Shown here: positions 18,259 through 27,628 of the stretch, piece by piece
How positions within the stretch are numbered: the stretch's first letter is position 1
Layout: each line of letters starts with the position of its first letter
DNA from: Planctomycetaceae bacterium
GTDB taxonomy: Bacteria; Planctomycetota; Planctomycetia; Planctomycetales; Planctomycetaceae
Assembly (NCBI GenBank): GCA_029243145.1
Contig: JAQWSQ010000017.1
Span: forward strand, 27,849 to 91,848
Direction of reading: 5' to 3'
DNA: 64,000 nt
Made by a program: the position numbers and the translations under genes
Notes under the pieces: model-generated
The model's database searches: none
Seen by the model: only the letters and a program-made list of their open reading frames with translations
Told to the model about the DNA's origin: nothing

Positions 18259-19434
18259 TCATCCGCCCGGTTTCACCTGATGCCATTGATTCATGAGGTA
18301 TCCCTTATGATTCCAGGGGATGGATTGTGGCTGAGTGTGGCCGTTGCTATCGGTCGCACGAACAGTGATCGATTGATGCGGTTCGAGGGTAATGACCGGT
18401 GATTCCCACAATTGCCAGCAATATTCTTGAGGTTCACTGGTGAGTCGGGCCGTCATCCACGTGCGTCCGTTGTCGACCGAAAGTTCTATAGTCTTGATGA
18501 GGACACCCTTTCGACCGGGTGGGAGAGCATATCCTTTGACTTTGTAATTACCTGGTGCAAATTTGCTGCCCGGTTTTGGTTCAGCAATGACCGAGTTGAG
18601 AATGTATTCGTAAATTGGGCGTGCTTCGGCCCATTCTTTATCCGTGTTGTCGTAGATCATTTTGTAAGCTTTCGCCACATAATGATTATTTGACGGTCGG
18701 TCGCTAACGGTGATACGTCCCAACCATTTGACACTGCGTGCTCCAATAAAGCCCGGCACAATGGTACGCAGTGGATAGCCATGATCGGGGCTCAGGTCTT
18801 CGCCGTTCATTTGGTTGCACAACATGGCACCCGGATAAGTGGGAGAATCGGCGAATGCTTTCTCGATGGGGATGGAGGCACCAAAAGGAATGATGCCATC
18901 ATCACGCTGAATTTCGTCGAGTCCTTCAAACCAGACGTGGCTGGCGTTCGGTTTCACGCCTGCTTTTTTGAGGACATCCGAGAGTCGTACTCCAGACCAC
19001 TCGGCATTCCCGATGGCAGCCGGTCCCCAAGGGACTCCCTTGATCGGTTTCATTGCCATCAATTCGGTGCGACGATTGCCGGCACACGTCAGTGTGCTGG
19101 TCATTTCGATGTTGGGGAATTGATCGAACAGATCCGCATAAGAAATCGAAAGCGGTTTATCGACAAGACCTTCAACCATCAACTTAAATGACTTGGGATC
19201 GACTTTCGGAGCAGGGGCATGCGAGCGGGTATAAAATTGTTCAGCAGGAGTGATCCAGTGCTTGATCAATTGATCGACGTGTGGCTCGGCATTCGGGACA
19301 TCCGTGGAAAGCGTTTTGAGCCGATCGCTGATTTGCCCCCAGGCAGATTGATGGGTGAGGAGTGAAGTTGCGGGAAGGATCGAAAGGAGTCCCGCTGATT
19401 GAAGCAATTCCCGCCGGTTCCAAAATTCTGCCAT
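18259..19434 (-). CDS. Tat-exported sulfite-oxidase-family molybdoenzyme
   Basis: 391 residues. The N-terminus carries a twin-arginine signal ('NRRELLQSAG', residues 6-15), so it is folded with cofactor and exported. The oxidoreductase molybdopterin-binding domain spans about 75-250, with the Mo-ligand Cys117 in 'TLTCAGNRRTE' and 'GYPLRTIVPGFIGARSVKWL'. A C-terminal Mo-co dimerisation domain (about 265-385) ends 'PQSIPWNHKGYLMNQWHQV'. Family members oxidise sulfite or related substrates in the periplasm. No cytochrome partner gene is adjacent, so its electron acceptor is unknown. Confidence 0.9.
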   Translation of the reverse strand: MAEFWNRRELLQSAGLLSILPATSLLTHQSAWGQISDRLKTLSTDVPNAEPHVDQLIKHWITPAEQFYTRSHAPAPKVDPKSFKLMVEGLVDKPLSISYADLFDQFPNIEMTSTLTCAGNRRTELMAMKPIKGVPWGPAAIGNAEWSGVRLSDVLKKAGVKPNASHVWFEGLDEIQRDDGIIPFGASIPIEKAFADSPTYPGAMLCNQMNGEDLSPDHGYPLRTIVPGFIGARSVKWLGRITVSDRPSNNHYVAKAYKMIYDNTDKEWAEARPIYEYILNSVIAEPKPGSKFAPGNYKVKGYALPPGRKGVLIKTIELSVDNGRTWMTARLTSEPQEYCWQLWESPVITLEPHQSITVRATDSNGHTQPQSIPWNHKGYLMNQWHQVKPGG

Positions 19435-19616
19435 GGTCGTGATCCGTCTTTATGAAAGTGTAAGTTCTCGTTCAGGAATAGGCCAAAATGGTGTGAGAAT
19501 CAATGCGAATTTCATGGTAATGAGGATGGAGTATCCCTCCAATTATATGCGAGAGACGACTTTACGTTATACTTATCCCCAGATTGTTGAACTATTTCGT
19601 CCATCATTCTCTTAAT

Positions 19617-20159
19617 GTGAGTAGGCGATTGAAGAAAAAGAAATCACGACTCGATTTACCTGTCATCGGCTGGAAGGAACGCGTCGATTTACCCGATTTA
19701 GCCATCAAGGATGTACATGTCAAAATTGATACCGGAGCGACCACTTCTGCCATCCACGGAGAAGTCGAAAAGGTCTACATTCGCAATGGCATTCAATCGG
19801 TTCGATTCGTTGTTCGATATGGAACGACACAATCGCCTCGTTCCAAGACGGTTGATGCCGAACTTTTGGAGTATCGCCGGGTAAAAAGTTCTAACGGCCA
19901 TTATTCCCGTCGACCTGTGGTTTTGACGCACGCTTCGATTGGCGGCTTAGTTTGGGCAATTGAGCTCACATTGGCTAATCGTGAGACCATGGGAATGCCG
20001 ATGCTGTTAGGGCGAGAGAGCCTCAAAAATCGATTTCTGGTTGATCCCGGCAAGACATATCTGTTGAGCGAGCGGCCTAGGAAAAAGAAGGTGATCAAAA
20101 AGAAGAAAAGCGGGGTCCGCAACAAAACTACGAAGAAACGTACCTCTGATAGTCAGTGA
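19617..20159 (+). CDS. ATP-dependent zinc protease-like protein (RimK-associated)
   Basis: 180 residues from a GTG at 19617; TTGs at 19584 and 19587 would add a less likely 11 residues. The retropepsin-like core has '[12 protein letters not shown]', then '[14 protein letters not shown]', the Asp-Thr-Gly-Ala loop typical of the RimK-associated protease family (Zn_protease/Put_Asp-protease). It ends in a Lys/Arg-rich tail. The stop overlaps the possible GTG start of rimK, and fusions or neighbours of this domain with RimK are common, suggesting it works with RimK-type glutamate ligation. Its real activity is poorly known. Confidence 0.88.
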   Translation: MSRRLKKKKSRLDLPVIGWKERVDLPDLAIKDVHVKIDTGATTSAIHGEVEKVYIRNGIQSVRFVVRYGTTQSPRSKTVDAELLEYRRVKSSNGHYSRRPVVLTHASIGGLVWAIELTLANRETMGMPMLLGRESLKNRFLVDPGKTYLLSERPRKKKVIKKKKSGVRNKTTKKRTSDSQ

Positions 20160-20164
20160 TCAAT

Positions 20165-21058
20165 ATGGAAATCGCCATCCTCTCCAGAGGTGAAAATCTC
20201 TACTCAACACGTCGTCTTGTCGAAGCGGCTGAAGAACGCGGTCACGAACCCGAAGTGATCGACTACATTCGTTGTGTGATGGATATTTCGTCTTCTAACC
20301 CGACCGTTCGGTATATGGGGAGGACGCTTGATGAGTTTGACGCGGTCATTCCCAGAATCGGTGTCTCAAAGACATTTTATGGAGCTGCCGTTGTGCGTCA
20401 ATTCGAGATGATGGGAACTTTCGTGACGAGTCCGGCGCAGGCAATTACCAACTCCCGCGACAAATTACGCTCGATGCAAATGTTGGCTCGCGATGGCGTC
20501 GATATGCCCGTGACGGGGTTTGCTCACTCGACGAAAGATATTGCCGGCTTGTTGGAACAGGTTGGTGGAACGCCGGTGGTGATCAAATTGTTGGAAGGAA
20601 CACAGGGGATCGGTGTCATTCTTGCTGAGAACCGAAAAGCCGCGGAGGCAGTGATCGAAGCGTTTATGTTGTTAGACGCCAACATTCTGGTGCAGGAGTT
20701 TATCAAAGAAGCCGACGCAACAGATATCCGTTGCTTTGTGGTCGGAGACCGTGTTGTGGCGGCCATGAAACGAGTGGGTGAACCGGGAGAGTATCGTTCA
20801 AATCTGCATCGTGGAGGAACGGCGGAATCGGTCAAATTGACGCCAGATATGGAACGAGTCGCATTGGATGCCACTCGCGCGGTTGGTCTGAATATTGCCG
20901 GCGTCGATCTTCTGCCTTCCAAGCGTGGCCCTTTGGTGATGGAGGTGAATTCGTCACCGGGACTTGAAGGGGTAGAGGAGGCAACCGAGATTGATGTTGC
21001 AGGTGAGATCATCGATTTCGTCGAACGGACGACCGGTTCAAATTTTGGGACCATGTGA
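20165..21058 (+). CDS. rimK: RimK-type ATP-grasp ligase
   Basis: 297 residues from the ATG at 20165 ('[20 protein letters not shown]'), which matches the normal RimK start; a GTG at 20156 overlapping the previous stop would add three residues. It is close to Escherichia coli RimK throughout: '[13 protein letters not shown]', '[21 protein letters not shown]', the ATP-grasp loop '[12 protein letters not shown]', '[13 protein letters not shown]' and the metal-binding '[12 protein letters not shown]'. RimK adds glutamates to the C-terminus of ribosomal protein S6 and can make poly-glutamate. The overlap with the protease-like gene suggests a single operon. Confidence 0.95.
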   Translation: MEIAILSRGENLYSTRRLVEAAEERGHEPEVIDYIRCVMDISSSNPTVRYMGRTLDEFDAVIPRIGVSKTFYGAAVVRQFEMMGTFVTSPAQAITNSRDKLRSMQMLARDGVDMPVTGFAHSTKDIAGLLEQVGGTPVVIKLLEGTQGIGVILAENRKAAEAVIEAFMLLDANILVQEFIKEADATDIRCFVVGDRVVAAMKRVGEPGEYRSNLHRGGTAESVKLTPDMERVALDATRAVGLNIAGVDLLPSKRGPLVMEVNSSPGLEGVEEATEIDVAGEIIDFVERTTGSNFGTM

Positions 21059-21225
21059 TTTGTCCCAAGCGTCGAGCAAAACGTGACACGACGTAAGTTC
21101 TTGTATTGCTTGATGCTATGGCAGAGCTCCCGCTTTGATGTGTCTTTTTTGAGCTTGGCTCTTACAATGTGTCTGCCGGTTCCGGCGTTCATTCAGGCAC
21201 ATTCCTTCTGAGAGAAAGAATTCCC

Positions 21226-21777
21226 ATGTGGTTTAGCGAAGATGCGTGGACACCCATGTTTCTGATCGGCAGTGTGGGAGTGATCCTGGCGTTTGTTTCC
21301 GTCGCTCAACAGAAGATGAAATTGCTGGCAGTCGCCGCGTTATTGGGCGTTGTCTGTGGAGTGATCTATTTCGTTGAGCAGAGAATTGTGACGGACGGTG
21401 AAAAGATCGAGATGCAAATCTATGAGCTGGCAGAAGAATTCCACGAAAATGATATGGCAGCAGTGATCGCACATTTTTCGCCGCAAGATAAAGTTCTTCA
21501 GGCTGTGGTTACTGGCGCAGTCTCCATGGTCGATATTGCTGAGGATTATCGGATCACCGACCTCCAAGTCACAACGAAGGCCGAGAACACGCTCGCTGAA
21601 TCGCACTTTCGTGTTAATGTCACGGCGACGGTCACCGGATACGGGAATGTGGGACGGCAGCCAACACGTTGGAAAGTCAATTGGCAGAAAATGGCTGGCG
21701 AGTGGAAAATTATCGAAGTGAAACGATTGCAGGTGATCGGTGATCAAGAAATGGGGATTCTCGAAAAGCAGCAATAA
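21226..21777 (+). CDS. Membrane protein with NTF2-like C-terminal domain
   Basis: 183 residues from the ATG at 21226, preceded by AGAGAAAG. Two membrane helices (about 8-27 and 32-50) are followed by a roughly 125-residue domain whose pattern (helical start 'YELAEEFHENDMAAVIAHFS', later strands ending 'RWKVNWQKMAGEWKIIEVKR') resembles SnoaL/NTF2-like folds. No catalytic residues can be assigned. It is convergent with the TPR gene, five bases apart. Confidence 0.7.
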   Translation: MWFSEDAWTPMFLIGSVGVILAFVSVAQQKMKLLAVAALLGVVCGVIYFVEQRIVTDGEKIEMQIYELAEEFHENDMAAVIAHFSPQDKVLQAVVTGAVSMVDIAEDYRITDLQVTTKAENTLAESHFRVNVTATVTGYGNVGRQPTRWKVNWQKMAGEWKIIEVKRLQVIGDQEMGILEKQQ

Positions 21778-21782
21778 GCGTT

Positions 21783-22562
21783 TCATTGATTTTGAGACAA
21801 TCGTTGCAGCATGTTCGTAATTCTTACTTGTCGTTCCTGAACTTCGGTCAGTTCCTGAGAGGTCACGGTACGAATTCGATTGTATTCCGCATACTCGGGA
21901 ACATGTTTTTCGAGTTGATGAATGACTTCTCCGTTGATCTGTTCGGGGTTGCCCGAACGGGCGAGTTGAATGAGCCGAAGCACCTCTTTCACGTCGGGAC
22001 TCTCTTCTCCTAATTGCTCTACGAAAATGTTGCCGGCTTTCACGAGAGATTGTTGTGCAGCTTGCGGATCACCATCCAGCAAATAAGCGCGCCCCATTTC
22101 AACGAGAACATTGGCGTAAGGTTGGCCGTCTGCTCCCAATTGTTTTTTGGCGAGGGCTTCCAAGTCGACCAGTTCTTCCAATGCCTGTCGTGGGTTGCCC
22201 AGCAAGCGTTTGACTCGGGCGACTTCAACCATCGCTTCGATTACCTCGGGGTGTTCCCGTCCCAGATAATCGCAAAGAACTCGCTCACTTTGTTCGACGA
22301 GTGCTTTGCCGCGGTCTTTCTCGTCCGTTTCTAACAGCACAACGCCTAGCGCTGAAATTGCCGTGGCATACTCGGGATGTTTCTGGCCGTACTTGTCTTG
22401 CGCCAATCTGACGGCTTCGGTCAATGTCGATTTTGCGAGTCCATGTTCATCCATGTTCTGATACACGGTGGCAGCCCGATACAAATACTCTGCGTACTCG
22501 GGATGATTTTCCTCCAACGCATCCACAGCAATGCTCCCGGCGACATTGATAACCTGTTTCAC
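21783..22562 (-). CDS. C-terminal part of interrupted TPR protein
   Basis: 259 residues counted from a GTG at 22562, but there is no ribosome site before it. It lies in the same frame as the gene upstream, separated only by a TAA and one codon. It contains kinesin-light-chain type TPR repeats of 42 residues ('HPEYAEYLYRAATVYQN', 'HPEYATAISALGVVLLE', 'HPEVIEAMVEVARVKRL', 'QPYANVLVEMGRAYLLD'). Their phase continues exactly from the upstream part across the stop. I therefore read it as the detached C-terminal half of one protein, possibly not translated. An independent gene is less likely. Confidence 0.7.
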   Translation of the reverse strand: MKQVINVAGSIAVDALEENHPEYAEYLYRAATVYQNMDEHGLAKSTLTEAVRLAQDKYGQKHPEYATAISALGVVLLETDEKDRGKALVEQSERVLCDYLGREHPEVIEAMVEVARVKRLLGNPRQALEELVDLEALAKKQLGADGQPYANVLVEMGRAYLLDGDPQAAQQSLVKAGNIFVEQLGEESPDVKEVLRLIQLARSGNPEQINGEVIHQLEKHVPEYAEYNRIRTVTSQELTEVQERQVRITNMLQRLSQNQ

Positions 22563-22565
22563 AAA

Positions 22566-24092
22566 TTATTTTTGCGGATTGTAAGATTCAAGCACGGCGA
22601 TGTGAGAGAGTGTTTGGGCGAGCCAAATCGAATCTGGACCAAGCTTCTGTTCAAAAACTTCTGCCGCGTGAATTAACGTCTCTTCGGCTTTTGCCCGTTT
22701 TCCGATTTCAAAATAGATCACAGCCAAATCGAGAGAAGCTTTGGCGTATTGCGGGTGATCCTTTCCAATTTGTTGTTCCAAAAGATGACACGCTTGTTGA
22801 ATGAGAACGGCGGACTCTTTCTTACGGCCTTCTTCTCGGCGAATCGTCGCTAATTGCACCAGATGTTGTGCCGCACGCGGATCATCGCGGCCAATCGTGT
22901 TATCGATAATTGCGATTGATTGGTTCATCAATCGCGTCGCCTGCTCTTTTTGCCCAAGAAGCAGAGCGGCTTGCGCGGTGTTTCCCAGTGCGACAGCGAC
23001 AGAAGGGTGATTGGCTCCATAGATTGCTGATTGCAGTTTGGCGGCTTTTAGGAACGCCGCCATCCCTTTTTCATAATCAGATGCGGCCATCGCCACATTC
23101 CCGATCAGGTTGGAATTGTCGGCCTCAGCGGCAGTCATTCCTTCCAGGTTTGCATAAATCTCTCCAGCTTGTAGAGCGTACCTCAGCTCTACCTGGGGAT
23201 CTCCTGTTTCGGACATGTACAGCGCCAGGTTGTTAATCGCGTTCGCATATTGCTCATGTTGAAGTCCGTAGACAGTCTCAGAGTCTCGCACAACTTGTGT
23301 TTGTAACCGGGTGGCTTCCTTCAGATATCCTGCCAGATAAAATCCCGAAGCAGAATCTCCCAAAGCTCCCACTACAAGAGGCGAGAGCCCCACTGTCTCG
23401 CGTCCGATGCGGGCCGCTTCGTAAAGAATCGATGCCGCCTCGCGACCCCGTTCGAGTTCAATCAATGTTCGTCCATAAATTCGCATCGCCAGCGCGGTGC
23501 TGATGGTCTCACGACCGAGAGTCTCCAGATACAATCGTATGCATTCCTGTTGTGGCAATGCGGCTGATTCATACGCTCCTGCATCAAACTGTGCTTGTCC
23601 TTGCTGGTAGAATTCGCGTGCACGCTTCAATTGTGTTAGTGAGTTGTTGTCCAATGCGGCGATGGAACGAGCTTCTTGCAGAAACGCTTCCGCCATCCTG
23701 ATTTCCCAGTGATCCTTCTGGGGATGGAATCCTTTTCGAGCGGCGACCAGTTCTGTCCGAAACTGGACGCATCGCGCGGGTGCTTCATATTCTGTTTGAT
23801 CAGCGAGAAACGACAGTAAACCGATATGTTCGTCAAGCAGTTTCTTTTCTAACCAATCAGGAATGTCTTGATTGAGAAGAAGTTGCTCGCTCTTGCGAAC
23901 CGAATCGGCAATCTGAAATCGTTCCGTGACATCTTGTGATTTCAGAAAGGCATCAAGCAATCCTTGACGACGATCTAGCTCGGCCTGGATTTGTGTCGGA
24001 GCGAGCTTGTCATCCGCTGATAACTGAGCACACAAGCTGACCCATGAGAGGGTCAGGACCAGACAGGAAACCCATTTGTCGCGGCTGCACAT
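22566..24092 (-). CDS. N-terminal part of secreted TPR protein, ends at in-frame TAA
   Basis: 508 residues from the ATG at 24092, chosen because it begins a signal peptide ('MCSRDKWVSCLVLTLSWVSL') that the longer open frame would bury. After about residue 180 it consists of TPR repeats of the kinesin light chain type, 42 residues each, including 'NHPSVAVALGNTAQAALLLG', 'DPRAAQHLVQLATIRREEG' and 'HPQYAKASLDLAVIYFEIG'. The last repeat is cut in its turn by TAA at 22566-22568. The gene follows the TolC-like gene on the same strand after 112 bases and may be exported to the periplasm. Scaffold or binding functions are typical of such repeats. Confidence 0.8.
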   Translation of the reverse strand: MCSRDKWVSCLVLTLSWVSLCAQLSADDKLAPTQIQAELDRRQGLLDAFLKSQDVTERFQIADSVRKSEQLLLNQDIPDWLEKKLLDEHIGLLSFLADQTEYEAPARCVQFRTELVAARKGFHPQKDHWEIRMAEAFLQEARSIAALDNNSLTQLKRAREFYQQGQAQFDAGAYESAALPQQECIRLYLETLGRETISTALAMRIYGRTLIELERGREAASILYEAARIGRETVGLSPLVVGALGDSASGFYLAGYLKEATRLQTQVVRDSETVYGLQHEQYANAINNLALYMSETGDPQVELRYALQAGEIYANLEGMTAAEADNSNLIGNVAMAASDYEKGMAAFLKAAKLQSAIYGANHPSVAVALGNTAQAALLLGQKEQATRLMNQSIAIIDNTIGRDDPRAAQHLVQLATIRREEGRKKESAVLIQQACHLLEQQIGKDHPQYAKASLDLAVIYFEIGKRAKAEETLIHAAEVFEQKLGPDSIWLAQTLSHIAVLESYNPQK

Positions 24093-24204
24093 TCTGATCG
24101 CTCCATGATTCGATAATTCAGGAGCGAATTTATAGAAAAGGGAGCACTTATCGGTCAATCCCGATGCACTTCCCAAAGCGACAACCCAGCGACAACGCAG
24201 CCTG

Positions 24205-25962
24205 TTAAAGAGCTGCGGGAGCCACGACGGGCCAGCCGAGTGCCCATTGCAGACGGAACTGAGCTTCGTTGTATTCTGTGACCGCCTTGAGATACGCACG
24301 GCTCGCGTCTTCGAGAGCACGCAACGATTGCAGGGCTTCGATGGGAAGTCCTTGACCATCCCGAATACGGCGAACATTGCGTTCATAGGAATTCTGGGCA
24401 GACGCGATGGCTTCTTTTGTGATCGACATTCGATTGCGACGGTGCGTGACTTGCGAGTGGGCTTCATTCACTTCAGCAGCGACTTGGTCGAGTAGACGAA
24501 CTTTTTGAAACTTCGCTTGTTCAACGCGGGCTTGAGTTTCCCGGCGGGCTGCTTTTTCGCCCAATCCCAGATTGCGGACTTCCCACATCATCAAGGCGTC
24601 GAAATCGTAGCGACCGCTGAAGTCATCTGTAGTATTACCCAGTCCTCCTCCGAATCCTCCGGCACTCATTCCTAACATCACGCTGGGCACCAACGGAGCG
24701 TACTTCTGACGCTTGTATTGATCGCACGCCGCAGACACCAAATTCTGGGCTTCTTTCAATTCGGGACGGTTCATCAAGCCAGTGCTGATTAGCGTCCCTT
24801 TTTCGTATTCTGTGGTGATGAGTTCAATCGGAACGACCATCGGATCACGGGGCACGATTCTTTGTCCGGCATCAATGCTGAGGGTTTGTGCCAGGCGAGC
24901 CGAAGCAATGTCGGCTTGTTCATTCACTTCAGAAATTCGACTATTCAGGAGAGACAGCTCGGTCGCCATTCGGTCTGCATCGGCTTGAAGTCCTTGTCCA
25001 GAGGCAGCGAAGTCACTCGTGATTTTGGAAAGGTCTCGAGTTCGGTCGCGAGATTGTTCGAGAATTCGATGATCTTGTTCAGCGTTTAGCAGTTCGATGT
25101 ATGCGAGTGCCACGTTGAGTAGTTGTTTGTTTTGTGTGGCATTGGCGGCATGTCCGCGAGCCCAGGCATTCTTTTGAGCAATTTCGGGTTGGAAGTAGGC
25201 ATCAGCCATATGGAATTGAGCCACCACCCCCGGTCTGGGTGTTGTTCCGGCTCCGGTGGCTCCTTCGCCCATCCCCAGTTGAAACGAGTTTCGGTTCACA
25301 TCGACAATTTGACCATTACTCGACTGATAATTTCCGTCGTGGCGGTGGTAACTGAACCCGGCTTGTAACGACGGAAGCCAGAGAACTTCAGCTTGATCGA
25401 GTTGTGCGTAGGCTTCCTGAACTCGCCATTGAGCAAACCCGATCACTGGGTGTTGTCCCCCCACCATGCTGAGAGTTGAGACGAGATCGAGTTCCCGTTG
25501 CTCCGGCTCGGCGAATGAGATATCGACCAATTTTACGGGTGTCGATTCGACGGCGTGATCTTCTGCCGCCGGGAGTGGTAGAAGAGTAGGGCTGTTTCCA
25601 GTCTTTGCAGACACAGGCTGTATGTTCCCAACCGTCTCTTCGGGGACCAGTTGCACTTTGTAAGCCTGTCCATCGATCATCAAGGTTGCCATTTTAGCAG
25701 AGCCAACAGAGCGGGACTCATGATTGGCAACGGAGAAATCGGTTCGATCACCACGAATCCGGTTGGGAGTCGCCAACTTCGCAGAGAGTCCTGAGTTGGG
25801 GATCTCACGATTGTCGGTTTCAGCAAACTCCGAAGCATCATAAGCAATGGCACGCTCCGGTTCGTGTGGTCCGTTCTGGCTGAGCCAGTTTCGAGACGAT
25901 TGACAGCCTGAGACTGAGAGTATCAGACACAGTGGAATGATCGCAGATTGGTGTAGTCGCAT
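24205..25962 (-). CDS. TolC-like outer membrane efflux lipoprotein
   Basis: 585 residues. The N-terminus is a lipoprotein signal ('LCLILSVSGC', lipobox Cys20). Two outer-membrane-efflux-protein repeats of long helices span about 195-380 and 385-580, with 'SLQAGFSYHRHDG' and 'RDGQGLPIEALQSLRALED' as typical OEP features. A roughly 120-residue extra stretch follows the lipid anchor. OMF proteins form the outer-membrane exit duct of tripartite pumps. The gene is divergent from the membrane fusion and RND genes 290 bases away, so the three likely make one efflux system. Confidence 0.9.
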   Translation of the reverse strand: MRLHQSAIIPLCLILSVSGCQSSRNWLSQNGPHEPERAIAYDASEFAETDNREIPNSGLSAKLATPNRIRGDRTDFSVANHESRSVGSAKMATLMIDGQAYKVQLVPEETVGNIQPVSAKTGNSPTLLPLPAAEDHAVESTPVKLVDISFAEPEQRELDLVSTLSMVGGQHPVIGFAQWRVQEAYAQLDQAEVLWLPSLQAGFSYHRHDGNYQSSNGQIVDVNRNSFQLGMGEGATGAGTTPRPGVVAQFHMADAYFQPEIAQKNAWARGHAANATQNKQLLNVALAYIELLNAEQDHRILEQSRDRTRDLSKITSDFAASGQGLQADADRMATELSLLNSRISEVNEQADIASARLAQTLSIDAGQRIVPRDPMVVPIELITTEYEKGTLISTGLMNRPELKEAQNLVSAACDQYKRQKYAPLVPSVMLGMSAGGFGGGLGNTTDDFSGRYDFDALMMWEVRNLGLGEKAARRETQARVEQAKFQKVRLLDQVAAEVNEAHSQVTHRRNRMSITKEAIASAQNSYERNVRRIRDGQGLPIEALQSLRALEDASRAYLKAVTEYNEAQFRLQWALGWPVVAPAAL

Positions 25963-26251
25963 AGATAGACCTTCCCTGGTCGGTTTTTCCGGCCAAGCCG
26001 GACATTGGGGTCATATCGGTTGTCGCTTCGCAGCAGACGTAGGAATGCTGACGATATCGCGGCTTTGTTAGCAGGGTGGCGACAGTTCTGCGGGATGATC
26101 CGGTTGTGACGAGCGGTTGGGATGATCGCGTTCTCACCGGCATTGTGAACGGTGGGAATGCAAATATCAGACTCTGTGTGGTGTTAACTCTCCTACTCGG
26201 TGTTATCCTTAAAGTCTTCCAAAAACGCCTGCTTTGAAAGGTCGCTGATCC
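25963..26251. promoter_or_regulatory. Divergent promoter region of the efflux genes
   Basis: About 290 bases between the divergent OMF and membrane-fusion genes. It contains a perfect TCCGGC-CAA-GCCGGA hairpin at 25988-26002, close to the OMF start and inside its likely leader. No regulator gene adjoins. I could not pick a confident -35/-10 pair. Confidence 0.35.
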
Positions 26252-27571
26252 ATGAAACCATTGGGATTCGTCTTACTCATCATCACCAGCATGGCTCTCT
26301 CTGCCTGTACTCCCACGGTTTCCACTTCCGAAATGGAAGTCAACAAAGACAAATTGATCCCGGTCAAAACAGTGGCGGTGGAAGAAGTCAAACTCGAACA
26401 CACGACAACTCAGCCAGCCACCGTGCGTCCTTTTTACCAAGCAGAAATTCAAGCACGTGTCTCGGGTTACGTGGAAGAAGTGAAAGTCGATATTGGTGAT
26501 CCGGTCAAGGAAAACCAGGTATTGGCCATCCTCTCCATCCCGGAAATGAAGAAACAGGTCGCCGTGATGAATTCCAAAATTAAACGATACCAAGCACTCG
26601 AAACACAAGCACTCGCTGGTATCGAACTCGCGAAAGCGGATATCGTTTCTTCTCAGGCACAATTCACACAGGCCAAATCGGAATTGAACCGAGTGGCCGC
26701 TTCATTGGCGGCTGCTGAAGCAGAATTCCAACGGACAGAAGATCTCGTCCAACGACAATCTTTGGCTCCTCGAGTCCTCGACGAAGTTCGGAAAAAAAGG
26801 GATTCGGAAAAAGCGGCTCTCGAAGCCGTTAAGTCCTCCATCCTCTCTGCCGAAGCCAACGTGACTGTCTCTCAAGCTCGACAAGCGGCCGCAGAGGCCG
26901 ATTTGAGTGTCGCAAAAGCAGACACTAAGATCGCCCAAAGTGAACTCGAAGAACTGAACGTCATGATTGAATACGGTGTTTTGAAAGCTCCGTTTGCTGG
27001 TGTCGTCACGGCACGTTCGATTGATCCCGGTGACCTTGTCCGAAATCTGGAATCGAGCAAAAGCGGACATTCGTTATTCGTGATTAGCCAGATCAGCACA
27101 GTCCGTGTGCAGATTCCTATCCCTGAAATTGATGCCGTGCGAGTGAATCGTGGTGATCAAGTGACGCTCTCTTTTCCGTTCTATAAGGATGAACCAGAAA
27201 TCAAAGGTTTGGTCTCACGATTGACGCAAAGTCTCGATTCACATTCTGGCACAATGTTGATCGAAGTCGATATTGATAACGCGAAGGGCAAACTATTGCC
27301 GGGAATGTTCGGTCAGGCATCGATTAACCTCTCCACGAAAGTTGCCTCCCACACACTTCCCGCTCGGGCAGTTCGTTTCACAGAAGCCGGTGAAGCCTAT
27401 GTCTATGTTCTCGACAAAGACAAAACTGTCTCCGTGATCGATGTGAAAACTGGATTCGATGATGGCAACACTATCGAAATTGTCTCGGGTGTTGAGACGG
27501 GACAGGATGTTATCGACGCACATCGCGAACGCTTCACTAACGGTCAAAAAGTCAATGTTCTGCAAGACTGA
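26252..27571 (+). CDS. RND efflux membrane fusion (HlyD-type) lipoprotein
   Basis: 439 residues. The lipoprotein signal ends at the lipobox 'LSAC' (Cys19). A biotinyl-lipoyl-like half ('RPFYQAEIQARVSGYVEEVK', then 'DIGDPVKENQVLAILSIPE') leads into a long Ala/Glu/Gln-rich coiled-coil hairpin (about 90-215). The second lipoyl half ('KAPFAGVVTARSIDPGDLV') and beta-barrel/MP domains follow. Membrane fusion proteins bridge the RND pump and the outer-membrane duct in the periplasm. AAAGG lies upstream of the start. The RND gene follows 57 bases later. Confidence 0.93.
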   Translation: MKPLGFVLLIITSMALSACTPTVSTSEMEVNKDKLIPVKTVAVEEVKLEHTTTQPATVRPFYQAEIQARVSGYVEEVKVDIGDPVKENQVLAILSIPEMKKQVAVMNSKIKRYQALETQALAGIELAKADIVSSQAQFTQAKSELNRVAASLAAAEAEFQRTEDLVQRQSLAPRVLDEVRKKRDSEKAALEAVKSSILSAEANVTVSQARQAAAEADLSVAKADTKIAQSELEELNVMIEYGVLKAPFAGVVTARSIDPGDLVRNLESSKSGHSLFVISQISTVRVQIPIPEIDAVRVNRGDQVTLSFPFYKDEPEIKGLVSRLTQSLDSHSGTMLIEVDIDNAKGKLLPGMFGQASINLSTKVASHTLPARAVRFTEAGEAYVYVLDKDKTVSVIDVKTGFDDGNTIEIVSGVETGQDVIDAHRERFTNGQKVNVLQD

Positions 27572-27628
27572 TGATTCCCCGGTTTTAGATTCATGAGATC
27601 CTTCGCCGCTTAAAAGAAACGCCAACCC

